Shown: positions 1-11,649, counted from the first letter of the stretch. The stretch is 64,000 bases of DNA from Schistocephalus solidus (GCA_017591395.1 WEDG01004155.1:124001-188000), one strand, 5' to 3'. Numbers and translations: made by a program. The notes: generated by a model not told the origin, from the sequence alone.

Positions 1-2163
1 CCGGAAAGCCAATGTGGCTTCCGCCGACACCGCGGGACAACCGATATGATCTTCGCCGCCCGCCAGCTACAAGAGAAGTGTCAGGAGATGCGAACTCACC
101 TTTACACTACCTTCGTGGATCTAACGAAAGCCTTTGACACGGTGAATCGTGACGGACTGTGGAAAGTCGTGCAGAAATTTGGTTGTCCTGAGCGGTTCAC
201 GCACATGGTGCGTCAGCTTCATGACGGGATGACGGCGCGCGTCACTGACAACGGGACGGTATCCGAAGCATTCGCAGTGACCAACGGAGTAAAGCAGGGC
301 TGCGTACTGGCCCCCACCCTCTTCAGTCTCATGTTCTCGGCTATGCTGATGGACGCCTACCGTGATGAGCAGCCTGGTATTCGCGTCGCCTACAGAACTG
401 ACGGGCACCTTCTCAACAGTTGGCGTATGCAGGCTCCAATGCGCGTGTCTACGACTACAGTCCATGACTTGCTCTTCGCGGACGACTGCGCCCTTAACAC
501 CGTGACGGAGGAGGACATGCAAAGGAGCATGGACCTCTTCGCCGAAGGCTGCGCCGATTTCGGATTAACAATCAGTACAGCCAAAACGGTTGTCATGCAC
601 CAGCCGCCACCCAGCGCGGAATACAATGCTCCTCGAATCAATGTCAACGGTGCTCAACTCAAAAACGTGGAGACCTTCGCTTATCTAGGAAGCACGATGT
701 CGCGCAACACGAGAATCGATGACGAGGTTGCCCAACGGATTTCCAAAGCTAGTCAGGCCTTCGGCCGGCTGCATGCCTCCGTGTGGAATCGCCACGGTAT
801 TCACCTGAACACCAAACTGAAGATGTACAAGGCCGTCGTCTTGTCGACACTCCTTTACGGAGCGGAAACCTGGACCGTCTACTCGAACCAAGCCAGGAAG
901 CTGAATCACTTTCATCTCAGCTGCCTCCGCAGAATACTGAAGCTGAGATGGCAAGACAGGATCCCGGACACGGAAGTCCTGGAGCGGACCGGAATCCTCA
1001 GCATCCATGCCATGCTGAGGCAAGTGCAACTGCGATGGAGCGGCCACTTGGTAAGAATGGACGACGAGCGACTACCCAAACGACTTTTCTACGGAGATGT
1101 CGCTACGGGTTCTCGTCGGCAGGGTGGTCAAAAACGACGCTACAAGGACACTTTGAAGAAATCGCTGAAGCAACTGCAAATCAACTCGGCGACCTGGGAA
1201 GACCTCGCCCAGGATAGACCGGCATGGAGAAGATCAGTGAAGACTGGTTCAGCAATCTACGAGGCCAACCGGATCGCCGCCGCCAAGGCCAAAAGAGCGG
1301 CACGAAAGTCACCAGCGCCCCGCACCAACACCGCCAATGCCCAGGCCCTGCCAACATGCCCGCGCTGTCAACGCATCTTCCGCGCGCGAATCGGCCTGGT
1401 TGGACATCTTCGGACGCAATGCACCAACAATCCCACAATTCAAATTTCTACGTCAAATTCTGCCAACCCTCATTCTGACTCCCCCACCCTCACTCCTGAC
1501 ATCAATTCCATTACTCCCACCATCATAGAGACCACATCCATCTACTCATCGCCTGTTACCCCCACCACCGCAACTACCACCGCCTTCGCCTTCACTACTA
1601 CCACCACAACCACCATAAGCGATGGGGAATCTCTCCTAAACTGTACTCAATGCGACCGCACATTCACCTCACGCATCGGCCTGGTCGGTCACTTGCGAAT
1701 ACATCGTACAGAGACCGGTGAGCCAGTGCCTGGAACACCATCACACAGCAGAGATCGCCACCTCCACTGCCCTTACTGTCCTCGCGCATTCAATCATCGC
1801 ATGGGCCTATTCGGTCACATGCACATCCATGACAGTGGAATTCACCACAATGCCGACAACACCGATACACCATTCACACCCTCCACTCCTGCCGTTCTTA
1901 GCGCCCCTGCCACCCACACTACCATGAATGACATCGCCCCAGCCTCTACCGATTTCTCCTGCCCACACTGCGCCCGCAACTTCAACTCACGCATCGGCCT
2001 GGTCGGTCACCTGCGAATCCATCGCACGGAGGCTGGTGAACCAGTGCCTGAGGCTCCGACATACAGTCGACGCGCCCGCCTTCACTGCCCTCACTGCTCC
2101 CGCACATTTACACACCGCATGGGCCTATTAGGACACATGCGCCTCCACGACAACCTCCGGTAA
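1..2163 (+). CDS. RTE-like LINE reverse transcriptase with five C-terminal zinc fingers (5' end outside window)
   Basis: The reading frame is open from base 1; the first Met in the window is at 46 and the true start lies upstream. Counting from that Met (705 residues), RT motif A (FVDLTKAFD) starts at about residue 23, a [10 protein letters not shown] block follows, and the catalytic box is FADD at 144-147. The region after the RT ([26 protein letters not shown]) is typical of RTE-clade LINEs. Five zinc-finger units start near residues 438, 533, 575, 639 and 681; the first is C2HC-like and the rest are C2H2 with a repeated [14 protein letters not shown] helix. The protein would copy element RNA by target-primed reverse transcription; the fingers presumably bind RNA or DNA (inference). 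No stop or frameshift is seen, unlike the copies at 20.8-24.0 and 47.3-51.9 kb, so this is the youngest copy. The endonuclease half is not in the window. Confidence 0.93.
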   Translation, partial: PESQCGFRRHRGTTDMIFAARQLQEKCQEMRTHLYTTFVDLTKAFDTVNRDGLWKVVQKFGCPERFTHMVRQLHDGMTARVTDNGTVSEAFAVTNGVKQGCVLAPTLFSLMFSAMLMDAYRDEQPGIRVAYRTDGHLLNSWRMQAPMRVSTTTVHDLLFADDCALNTVTEEDMQRSMDLFAEGCADFGLTISTAKTVVMHQPPPSAEYNAPRINVNGAQLKNVETFAYLGSTMSRNTRIDDEVAQRISKASQAFGRLHASVWNRHGIHLNTKLKMYKAVVLSTLLYGAETWTVYSNQARKLNHFHLSCLRRILKLRWQDRIPDTEVLERTGILSIHAMLRQVQLRWSGHLVRMDDERLPKRLFYGDVATGSRRQGGQKRRYKDTLKKSLKQLQINSATWEDLAQDRPAWRRSVKTGSAIYEANRIAAAKAKRAARKSPAPRTNTANAQALPTCPRCQRIFRARIGLVGHLRTQCTNNPTIQISTSNSANPHSDSPTLTPDINSITPTIIETTSIYSSPVTPTTATTTAFAFTTTTTTTISDGESLLNCTQCDRTFTSRIGLVGHLRIHRTETGEPVPGTPSHSRDRHLHCPYCPRAFNHRMGLFGHMHIHDSGIHHNADNTDTPFTPSTPAVLSAPATHTTMNDIAPASTDFSCPHCARNFNSRIGLVGHLRIHRTEAGEPVPEAPTYSRRARLHCPHCSRTFTHRMGLLGHMRLHDNLR

Positions 2164-3030
2164 ACCACCGGAGGCTAAGCTACATCAGCACACACTACCT
2201 ACACCAATACATCGACTACACCCTCACAATCACCATTTACCAGAGTATATCACGGTTTCCTAGAAACCGTGGCTGGGAAGTCTGCCAATCTGACGCTTCC
2301 ACCAGACCACGCCGTCGGCTCAGTGTATGTGCTGTGTGTATCGAGTGGCTGACCAGTGGACTGGGAGTCAGACGGCGATGGCTGCTCCATATCCCCTGAG
2401 TTTGTGAATCCTGGTGTGTGCGTTATGGGGGCCAGGTCGTGCTGTGGCGCGCGAAGACGGGTACGCCGATCCGTCTGCTAATGCGCCTACTCCCACATCA
2501 GGCAACTGACCGGCTCGGACAGTAGTCTGACTGTGGGGGTGGGGAGAGTGAGGTCGACAGCTCAGCGCATATTCCTCACTATAAACAATCTGACGCGCTT
2601 GAAACTATCACGGTGCGCTAAAAGCCGTGGCTTGGAAGGTTGCCAACTGACGGGATAACTCGAACCGCGTGGCCAGCCCAATGTGTGTTTTGTGTGGAGT
2701 GGCTGACTGGCGGACTGAGAGTCAGGTTGCAATGGCTCCTTCTTAATGTGGCCTTTATGGCACTCCCACTCCGTGGGATCCGAGCCAGGTGTGGTGGCAC
2801 GCCCAGGGCGGCTCCGGCCGCGCCAGCCACCTGCGCCCTCTCCCATCTCCAGTCTTCTTGACTCTGTCTTGACACCGGGCTCAGGTGGGGGAGGAGGAGA
2901 GTGCGGTAGCTGCAGCGCAAGGCTACTATCACTTAAAACTAATTCACGCGCAAGTCACCGTCCCTGCACCACGTGGTGTGGAGCATACGGTGGACCTCGT
3001 CGAAATCGACGGTCGAACTGTCGTGTGTGT
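2164..3030 (+). repeat. R1 repeat (probable 3' region of the RTE-like LINE), copy with two diverged units
   Basis: It follows the LINE stop codon after about 90 bp. Two related units can be read: about 2250-2530 and 2531-3030. Both begin near a TATCACGG...CCGTGGC block and share the segment GAGTGGCTGAC..GGACTG..GAGTCAG. The end reads GGAGCATACGGTGGACCTCG followed by TCGAAATCGACGG. The same two-unit arrangement follows the second LINE copy at 52.09-52.89 kb. Single-unit and fragment copies occur at 9.99-10.6, 24.6-25.0, 32.9-33.4, 41.7-42.2 and 59.1-59.5 kb. It may be the LINE 3' UTR or an independent short element that uses it. Confidence 0.75.
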
Positions 3031-3840
3031 TCTGAGACCCACTTCATTGGTACTCATAGTAGCATGTCCCACAAACCAGTGCTCTCATCGTCTCTTCCAT
3101 AACAACATAGTCTTTCCAACCCACCTCCCTCCCTCTCGCAAAAGTCAACTTCGTTGTTCAACCAAAAGAGGACAATATTGCAAAAGATAATATTAATTTT
3201 AAAAAGTCTGCAACAAACTCAGGGAACATTACATACGCCAAATCTATGAACAGATTGAACAACAGCTTGGTTTTAAAGTGAAAAAAACTGTATTTACCAG
3301 CATTAGTGAATAGATGTACAGATGGCTTCAAACACCAAGACCAAACCGCGTGGGAGCAGTCCTCAGATGAGTTGGGACCAACTCTATAGATCCGGGAAGT
3401 GAATGTGGATGAGGAGTCAGCTGAAATTGCAAAGGTTGACTGAGAGCCCAGTGAGGAGGAATACGAGTGCGGAGAGGCCCCATCTGCGAAGCCTGGCTAT
3501 GGGCGAACCAATACCAGCAACACTGAGGAAAACATCCCGCCGATTTAAAGTTCAACAGACTGGGCCGGCGACAAGATTCAAGAGTGCAGCTATTTGCATA
3601 AGGGTAGGGCTCCAATTGGAAAACCTTTGCGCACCGCAAACCCATTAGACTCGCACTACAAAAAGGGTTTAGATGGAATAAGACAGATGTCGATACAGAA
3701 AAAGCCAAATGTCAAAGTAATAACTGCACGATAAATAGGGAGATAAATAAGGCAGCCTACCCTTTGAAGCACTCCGCTATATGTTCACGAAAGTGTCCCA
3801 CGTTAGAGCATTTAAATTCGCAAACACGAAGTCTTGGCAA
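3031..3840. other. Unassigned non-coding stretch
   Basis: No conserved coding exon, RNA gene or recognised repeat was seen. An antisense open frame of 126 codons (3328-3708) has no recognisable motif and is probably chance. Confidence 0.5.
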
Positions 3841-3841
3841 C

Positions 3842-4150
3842 TGGCGGACAGAATGGGATCGAGGGCGATCCTGACCACATCAGTGAGTGTCATGCATTTG
3901 AATGACTTGTGTATATACCTAACTGCACAAGGCATATGACGTACTGATGATCGGTAACAACCATGAAACAGCTGTCTACGTCTTGCCTGTTGCACCCTTA
4001 GCAACATACCTGTGCATTATATGCGGCATGTGTCCTTTGACACAACGCTCGTTTATCCCCAGTGGTTAGCTGGCAGGCGGGTGGGCAGGCGGGCAGAATG
4101 GGATCGTGTGAGATCATAACCACATCAGTGTGTCATGCACTTGTTTGAAT
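3842..4150 (-). repeat. R2 repeat (minus copy) with a short direct repeat and a GGCAGGCGGGT-like tract
   Basis: Bases about 3905-4072 read in reverse match 12583-12745 on the plus strand over most of their length; shared blocks include AACGTTGTGTC/GAGCGTTGTGTC, CACAGGTATGTTGCTAA, CAACAGGCAAGA and CGATCATCAGTAC. A second short direct repeat (GGC..ACAGAATGGGATCG ... CCACATCAGTG) occurs at 3842-3906 and 4090-4148, separated by a GGCAGGCGGGT microsatellite near 4073-4098. Confidence 0.6.
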
Positions 4151-5615
4151 TGTTTTCCAAGGTAGAGGAACTCACCAGATTCTCTAGTTAGACCGACTTG
4201 AGCATGTTTTAGAGGGCGTAACATGATACCCGGCCTGACACCAAGCCCTCAAGCCTCTGCTTACTCCGACTGTTCCAACATGTGGGTATGAATAGGTTTG
4301 ATAACCAGTGTTTTTAGAAGCTCCAGCTGACGGAATGGAATCGGAGTACAATACTCCTCGGTCATACCCTCCCCCTCTTCTTCCTCTGTCAGCTCAACAA
4401 AGTTCAGCGGTCCAATGTCGTGCTTCAGCTTGAAAGAAGAATTCTTCAATTGTTGTGAAATCGCTCTTTGCTGGCAATGGCGTCGAGATATTCGGCGAAA
4501 ACACCGCTTTCAGCGATGCTTTCGGGCAAGTGCTGTGGTACGCGAAACTAAAAGCCCGCAAAATCCGGACGCAGCAGGTGAGATGCGCGCCTTAGTCCTC
4601 ATGTCTGACCTTTTGCCAGTAAGTCAAATTTGAGAGGGAATCAATGCTACATCATGCGATCGATCGATCAAGGAGCAGGTGTTCGAATTTCAGCCCACAC
4701 CAGCTACCGCTCCAGCGGGATCCTACCAAAACCTCTTTTGCCAAAATGGCTACCTTTTCTCTTGTCGCCGTATGAACGATGTCCTACACAGCCGCTTCTC
4801 ACAATGTAATTTTTTCTGCTGGCTTTTGAAACGGAATACGCTGAACTTAGCATAGTTCAAGGTTACCAACGCCTGTATTCTAATTGTATCATGCGACGTT
4901 TATTGCGATCTTAATGCGGAATGATGCATGTTAGATCAAGTGTTACCCCAAAAATTATGTTAGCGGAATACGTAGTCAAGCGGGCCACCAAGAAGTAGAC
5001 ATAGCATTGCAAATGGATTTAAGCTTACAGTTTACTTTTTAACAGTCTTGGTATTTATACATAATTGAGAAGTATGTATCACTTTCAGCATAACAATTAT
5101 AGCTCAGTACTAAGCTTAAGGCGTGCTTTGAGTTCGTTAACGTCACTTTTTAAAAATTTGAGAGGACTGAAATATAATCATTCTCTCCTTGATTCTGTGA
5201 TTACATGGGTGGCACTTATTTTCGTGCGGTAGACGTCTGCATTTGCTCTTGGGCCTCGGAACTGATAATTTCGACAGTTAAGTTTACCGGATGCGTTTAC
5301 CGGATGCGTTTCTAAACCCAACTTTATGTAGTTAAATGTAGGACCATGGAAGTTATTTGCTTGGTGGCTGTGCGCGTTATGAAACCACATAAAATCGAAC
5401 CTATTGACTTTTTAAAGCAGCATAATACAGTTTTACAGTAGGTGACCTAAATTATTCAATTTTTTTGAGAATTTGATTGAAAATTTAAGTACACAATTAG
5501 TATTGTTACTTTTGTTTGTTGAGGGGAGTTGTGGCTCAGAATGCCTTTTGCCTAAGAACGCTGCATGTTTATTGTAGTATATTTAAGGAAAACAGACAAG
5601 ATTTGGGCGAATTCA
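4151..5615. other. Unassigned AT-rich region
   Basis: No convincing gene. A 62-codon minus-strand frame (4449-4261) ends in a Glu-rich peptide and could be a small terminal exon, but it lacks a clear acceptor and any recognised domain. The rest shows no gene-like codon pattern. Confidence 0.45.
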
Positions 5616-5617
5616 GA

Positions 5618-6225
5618 GGTTCACACGTATTCCAAGGACGATCTGATACTAATTGCAATTTAATATTAAAAATTATCAATAAAGAAATTTAGCGCATGGA
5701 ACGTTCTCTTTATATACGAAAGATAGTATGTTTGCAATTTCAGGTGATAATTCTATTTAAATTTATTAGTCGCAGTTACAGCGATTTATCACGTTTCGGA
5801 CATAGGCCGTTTTTTTAAAAAAAAAGTAGGCATTTCTGAACGAAGAAATATTACTTTTCATATTTCCTTCAGGTTTTTGAGTTGTTTATCTTATTTTGAA
5901 GGTGTTGATCAAATCATAGGACAGAATCGAAGTTTATGGCCAAGCGCTTGAAAAACCGAAAATCGTGAAATGTTCACTGGTATTTCAAGGACGATCTGAT
6001 GCTAACTATAATTCAATATTAAAATTTAGTGCATGCAACGTTCTCTTACTATACATAAAATTGTATGCTTACAATATCGGGCGATAATTCTATTTAAATG
6101 TAGTAGTCGCAGTTACAGCGATTTATCACATTTCGGACATAGGCCGCTTTTTAAAAAGGTAGGTATTTCTAAACGAAGAAATATTACTTTTTATATTTCC
6201 TTCAGGTTTTTGAGTTGTTTATAAG
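5618..6225 (+). repeat. Pair of about 260-bp direct repeats (R3)
   Basis: Two copies, about 5618-5895 and 5970-6222, offset by about 353 bp, share CAAGGACGATCTGAT, GATAATTCTATTTAAAT, GTCGCAGTTACAGCGATTTA, TTTCGGACATAGGCCG and CCTTCAGGTTTTTGAGTTGT. A more diverged third copy is visible at about 8395-8545. No coding potential or terminal inverted repeats were found; the class is unknown. Confidence 0.7.
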
Positions 6226-6589
6226 TATTTCAAAGCCTTTTGACTTGCATTAGTGCCGGTTTGCGAGTGACTATCAATCTTTCGTAAATTTTGGCACTTA
6301 GAATGTGAGACGGCCCAAGTTGTATTTACAACGATGTGTGGTTATAGGGGCACGGTTAACTACTTAAATGATGCAGGCTTTAGTAGGGAGTGTACAGTTA
6401 ATTTTGGAATGAAATTGCTGAAACCATTCTGGCAGGCACTCAACAGTGTCACTGAAGTGGCTTGGGGGATCACCACGCCCACGGGTTGAAAAAAGGTGGC
6501 GGCGGATCATGTGTCGGATATGTGGCCCCACATAGTCTTTACTCCTTATTACCACTTACTCGGGTCAGTTGAGTAGGCTTAAGTTAACC

Positions 6590-6765
6590 TCCTTCCCATT
6601 CGCTCATTTACCGTCGTGCCACTGTCAATTGTTTTGACGTGCGTTAGCGTACGCCTTAGGGTTAGTGATAAGTGTTACGGCTAGGCTTAAACGCGAGGGT
6701 TAGAGGTTTCGCAAGGGTTAGGTGTTTAGGGTAAGGATTAAACTAATCGTTTTTTCTGGATCATC
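6590..6765 (+). repeat. Degenerate TTAGGG-like patch
   Basis: Imperfect telomere-type hexamers are scattered through this segment (CCTTAGGGTTAG, GAGGGTTAGAGG, AAGGGTTAGG, GTTTAGGGTAAGG). TTAGGG is the usual animal and flatworm telomere unit. The patch is short and degenerate, so it is an interstitial relic or chance G-rich DNA rather than a telomere. Confidence 0.4.
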
Positions 6766-6814
6766 AGGAGAATCGAATTAAAAAATGCCTTGCCCTCATT
6801 TGCTAGCGAATGAG

Positions 6815-7165
6815 TAAAAGCACGAACATTTTTATTCATAGTTTCTACACAATACGTTTGAATATATAAGGGCGTGAAAATTCAATGGAAAAATGCATGC
6901 TACAGAAGCAGTCATTCTTTACCGAGTGCGGTTTTCGCGGACCGCCGGAAAAAAATATAAAACCTAAATGTACAGTCCTCCAATTGTAAACTTTGAATAA
7001 AACCTGATTTGCTGCCAAATGAGTACAAGAAGGAATACTTTTGCCTAGGTTGTCGAAAATTCGTGGAAAATACATGTTACAGAAGTAGTCATTTATTACT
7101 GAGCTCAGTTTTTGCAGAATGTTGCAAACAAGCTTTCTAAAGGCCAAAATCCTGGCGTCTGCGAA
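6815..7165. repeat. Pair of diverged repeats of about 150 bp (R5)
   Basis: Units at about 6815-6960 and 7018-7165 share GAGTA.AAG.A.GAA.A.TTTT, an internal TACAGAAG.AGTCATT and a GCGGTTTT/CAGTTTTTGC segment. A related copy sits at 56155-56345 (GAGTACAAGAA.GAATA..TTTTGC, then AAGTGGTCATTT). It could be a non-autonomous element; no ends were defined. Confidence 0.45.
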
Positions 7166-9170
7166 ATATTTTGGGATGATGCTACATGAAAATGAGCCCT
7201 ACAACTCCCTCAAAGCTATCCTTTCTGATGGAGAATACATTTCGCAATTTTGGTGGATTTTTCCTGAGATGGTCCAATTACTGTATTCCACATAGCGCTT
7301 TTAATCAACAGAATGCTATGAAGGACAGTGGATGACGTCCTAGGTTACGGTACGATTTTAAAGTAACGGAAATCGACGCTCTATTACGCCTAAAGTAATG
7401 CTTTAAGTGTTGCAGTGTAGGCAGATATCAGGGGAAAAAACCCTTGTTCGTGTGCTTAAAACCTACGCAGAGCCCTTTATGTTCAGATGTGCTATTAACA
7501 ACCGACTTTAGGCGCAACTTTATTTTATTTAACTTGTAACAAATAGCTCGTGAACAAATGTTGGAAGTAACCAATTCTAGGGCCTTTCAGAGAACCCGTT
7601 TCGCAATGCTGCACACATTTGAGCCGTCTATCCCAGTTTGAGCGGTTAGGTAACAGAGCATTAAAACCTCAGTACATCACGATAAACGAAGAAGTCTAGG
7701 TGTAAGAAAGGTGTCTTGAGCACCGCGATTACTGAACTGGCGGCTTGGTTATGCGTCGAAAATTTTGTTGCGGTGAGAACGCACGTTTGGATAGAAGCCT
7801 TACCGTCTGTACTGCCCGTAGTAACTAATAAGAGTGCATAACCGCTAAAGGACATCCACCAGCATCCTCAAAGACAGGGGTTCACACGAACTTTTAGCTC
7901 ATTCCGCAGAAGGTTAGACAAGACGTGTCTATCTTGCTTGATAACCTACAGCAGATTGCCTTACCCATGAAATGTCCTGATCGAAATTTGAGGCCGTGGT
8001 ATGGCGCACATTTGTGGTTGTTTATTTTGTTTGTTGAATTAAGTTTGAGGTGCAGAAAGCTGTTTAATAGAGAAACATTTTTTTCCAGATAGGATTATTG
8101 ATGGAAAAACTAGGTAAAAGAGTGCCACGAGTCCGATGTTCCTTGGTGTTGAGTTTTTTTTACGCTAATAAACCTTCCGTGTTCTAACCTCTTGCTTTTG
8201 CGTGTGCTACTATAATCTAATAGTAATATACGTGGGGGGAATTTAAATGCAGCACTTCACAGAACGGAAAATATGGTTTTGCGTTCTCGAAAATTAGGTA
8301 AATGCAGGTATGAGCAATTGAATTATCTTCGGGAAAATAAGGACGGATTCAGTTTTGCAAATGTGTGACGTTTTGTGGCATAAAACTCACTATTTGAAGG
8401 ACGTTCTGAAACTCATCATAATCAAACACCCGAAATAAAGAAACGAGACGAGGGACAGTTCTCTTTTTATACACAAAGTGGCATGTTTCGATTGCTTCTG
8501 ACAACTCTATTTGCATTTATAAGTCCCTGACTGACCTGTCAACATGTCAGCTGATGAACGTTTTTACTGCTGTGACGTCCTTATCGGCACAATCACGAAA
8601 AAATCAGTTTGCCCTAGTCGAACGTATCTCAAGGAATGTAAGTACGGCAGAAAAAAGAGCCAATCCTAGTGAAGCCATGTTGGAATATATACTCAAAAGG
8701 TAGCCTTGTCGTTAAGGCCCACACCTTGCAATGCCCATAATCTGAAGGATAGATGAGTACAAAATTCACTAAAGGACAACTTTCGAACCTAATTCTGCTT
8801 TTTATTTTGCACGGGCAGGTACCCTGTTCATTTTAAACTTAGACCTACTTAGTCACACCGTGAATTCACGTTTTCAGAATTTTTCTATAAAATTTGGTAT
8901 TTCTAAACAAGGTACTATTAAATTTTAAACCACAATATGCCTTTTTTAAAGAGCGGTTGCTTCTTTACTGCTGTAGGGTCGCAGCAGTGGGCTGATTTTG
9001 CGTAACAGGTCTTTTCTTGTAAAAATCCATGAGATTTCAGGAGATGGGCAATCTACTTGTAAAACAGAATTTTCGTTGCCAATAGAACCAGACGTCGAGT
9101 TACAGGAAACAGTTAAGAAGAAGTGGATGGGATTGCTGCAACGAGAAGTTTATTGGCCTGACCTTTCGGG
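7166..9170. other. Unassigned AT-rich region
   Basis: No gene or RNA is supported. The third diverged R3 copy lies at about 8395-8545, with a possible continuation near 8880-8960. Open frames are short and lack motifs. Confidence 0.5.
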
Positions 9171-9174
9171 TTTT

Positions 9175-9436
9175 CACTCGAACCCATCCCCGCCGATGCG
9201 CGAATACCTGTAGATTTCAGCGATGATCTTGTTCCAGTGATCTCACTTGCATGTTCTGCCGATGCGTTCGGAATGAGCCTCCGAATCTCAGCCAATGCAT
9301 CGTGTTCCGTGATCTCGACTGCGTTCCTTGTTCCAGTGATCTCACTTGCATGTTCCCCGCCGATGCGTTCGAATGAGCCTCCGAAATTTTAAGCCAATAA
9401 AAATCTTGTTCCAGTGATCTCACTGGCATGTTCCCC
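9175..9436 (+). repeat. Three-copy minisatellite-like tandem repeat
   Basis: The block CTTGTTCCAGTGATCTCAC plus TTGCATGTTC starts at 9228, 9327 and 9405 (spacings 99 and 78 bp) and alternates with a GCCGATGCGTTC.GAATGAGC plus CTCCGAA block. The two antisense frames across it only reflect the repeat. Confidence 0.8.
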
Positions 9437-9989
9437 CTTCTTAAAAAAAATTATAGTTGTGGACAATGTTTCTCAGTGGGGAGGGGGAGGTAGGGGAAGT
9501 GTGCAGATTTGTTTTTTTATAAGTTGCAGCAAAATATATGCTTCTCCAGCGTCAGAACGCAGTACATGGTTAATGAAAAAGGTCAGCTTGGATTCGCGCT
9601 GAGATGGTAAAAGACACGCAGTGAAAAAGATCAACGCAATCACAAACAGCAGAAATTCAACGGAAGGTATGACACAAGCGGAGCCGGGTAGGACAAAGTA
9701 AGGCCACTAGCATTAAAGCACTGCGAGATGGGATTAAAAAGTCCTAACTAGTGAAACGTGCCGCGTCTGCTAATATCATTAACCTGGGCACGGGCAGTTG
9801 TGGGCAAAAATACTGCAAAACGGTCACACTGGAGTCGGCACAAAAGGCCGTAAGAGGTGCAAAGGAAAAAAAGGGAATGTGTGCACGATTGAAAAACCCA
9901 GTTAGCCTTACGCTAACTGAACAGTCCTTAAAACAGTGGATTTCTCTTCAGTTAAAAAGAAGTGGCTGATGTCAAGCTACAAAATTTCA
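9437..9989. other. Unassigned non-coding stretch
   Basis: Nothing recognisable. The 72-codon frame at 9751-9969 has no motif. Confidence 0.45.
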
Positions 9990-10620
9990 ACCACTGATGT
10001 CGACGAGGTCCACGGTGTGCCCCAAAACAGGATAGGCACATGGACGATGATTTGCGCGTGAATTAGTTTCTAGTGGTAGTTGACATGGCAGGGTCAAAAA
10101 GTCCGGGGGGAATCTGGCGCAGGTGTGAACCCGTGTATAAGCATTCCACCGCAACAGTTGGGCTTCCACTGACTGGGATTGCCATACATGGCTGCAGTAA
10201 CAAGGATTCATTGCAGCCGTACTCAGTCCATCAGTCGGCCACTACAAAAATACACATTGGGTTGACTGCGAGGTCTGAATGGAAGCGTTAGTTGCTAACC
10301 TCCAAAGCCACGACTTGCAGCGTACCGCGGTAGCATTAAGCGGGTCAAATTATTTTAAATGATGAATATGTGTTGAGTGCCGTTCAACGCATTCTCTCTT
10401 CTCACTCCCATGTGCCAGTCCACTGTCCGAACCGGTCCGGTATCTGGACACAGTGGCTGACAAAGATGGAAAGCTCGTCTGCGCGTGCCAGATACATAAC
10501 TTGAACCCAAAACAGGACATACCAAGAGGGGTGGGCAGCTCAGTTGTCGTCCCTGCACTACCCTGATGCGGAGCATATGGTGGAGATCGTCAAACTATGA
10601 CGATCGAACAGCAGATATGT
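9990..10620 (-). repeat. R1 repeat, degenerate, with inverted terminal fragment
   Basis: A minus-oriented R1 copy begins GACGAGGTCCACGGTGTGCC (9998) and continues through CATTGCAGCC..CTCAGTCCATCAG to about 10460. At 10530-10612 the R1 end reappears in plus orientation (GGAGCATATGGTGGAGATCG). The two R1 ends therefore face each other as a fold-back pair about 600 bp long. Confidence 0.6.
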
Positions 10621-10639
10621 CGTATTTGCCTGATGTGTG

Positions 10640-11625
10640 AGTCGTTAGGGCCGATTGTACGGGAATCGATCGGACCCCCTGTTTCACCGTGATCAACGTC
10701 GCATCCGCCCTCACTGTCTACGGTAATAGTAAGGGGGAGATTACTCCAGGCTTCTGTAGAGAATCTACTAATTATGGTCCTAAAGCTGTCCGTCCAATTG
10801 CGAGCCCTTCCGCACTATTGAAGCTTACCAAAGGAGTTGTTTTACACATTATTATGCAATTCTTCTTTAATTTTTCTGAACCTTTACAGTTTGCATATAG
10901 GCCAGGCTTATTACCCTAGATGCTGTTGATCTTGTGGTTCATTCTTCTCTTAGAAATCTAGAGAAGAGATACCATGCGTACGCATGTGAATTTCTTGATT
11001 ACTCTGTCTTCAGTATTATCTCACGCCATCTCCTCCTTAATAAAACATACGCGTGCGACTCTCCTCGCTGGGCTGTCTATTGACTTGGAGATTATTTTAC
11101 TTCCCACCCTTAATTCGTCCAGTCCAGCCAGCGGAAATCTGTGGTCTTTCACGATAACTGTGGCGTTCTTCAAAGTTCCATCTTATCTCCTCATCCCTTA
11201 ATCCTTCACACTGCGATTGCCAGATTCCTGTCTGTATGTTAAATATGCTGATGACATGGTTGTTGGTCAGCTTCATAAAAATCAGACGCATCTCCATTTT
11301 CTGAAGGATGGCCCGGACCACGAACCAGCACAGTCGTTGTATAACGGTCTTCTACTGTATAATCAGAAATCAGTCCAGTGTGTTTTCCCATTGTGATCAT
11401 CTCCCAGTTCTGAATCTTTGGACATTCTTCTCAACGAGCTATCCTCTGTCCTGTACCTTGGTGTTACTCTGACACCCAATCTGTTATTCCCTCCTTTATA
11501 TGGAAACTCTCCACTAAACTCATAAATTTCTTTAGTAAATTCATCGTTTACATTCTTATCACACGCTCTACCCCCTACGCTGGATTTCTCACACTCTATT
11601 GTTCTCTTGTTAGGTTTCCTCCGAA
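10640..11625 (+). pseudogene. Decayed Rex1/jockey-type LINE reverse-transcriptase fragment
   Basis: Reading across frames gives RT landmarks in order: a KAVRPIASPSALLK block near 10785, FAYRPG near 10895, DAVDLVVHSSLRNLEK then EFLDYSVFSIISRH to about 11035, a GVLQSSILSPH block near 11165, YADD within KYADDMVVGQ near 11240, and YLGVTLTPNL near 11455. At least three frame changes and in-frame stops (for example at 10917-10919) make it non-functional. The family is recognised from the FLDYSAAF / QGSVLSP / YADD / YLGVTL order of non-LTR RTs. It abuts a truncated Penelope-like element. Confidence 0.75.
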
Positions 11626-11649
11626 CGCTCTCTTTTGCTGGTGGTGTTT

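Noticed and set aside
3328..3708. 126-codon minus frame as a gene
   Set aside because: No recognised motif, no splice context, and an overlapping frame on the other strand.
4261..4449. Small Glu-rich minus frame as a terminal exon
   Set aside because: In-frame stop upstream near 4515, no clear acceptor, no homologue recalled; left as unassigned.
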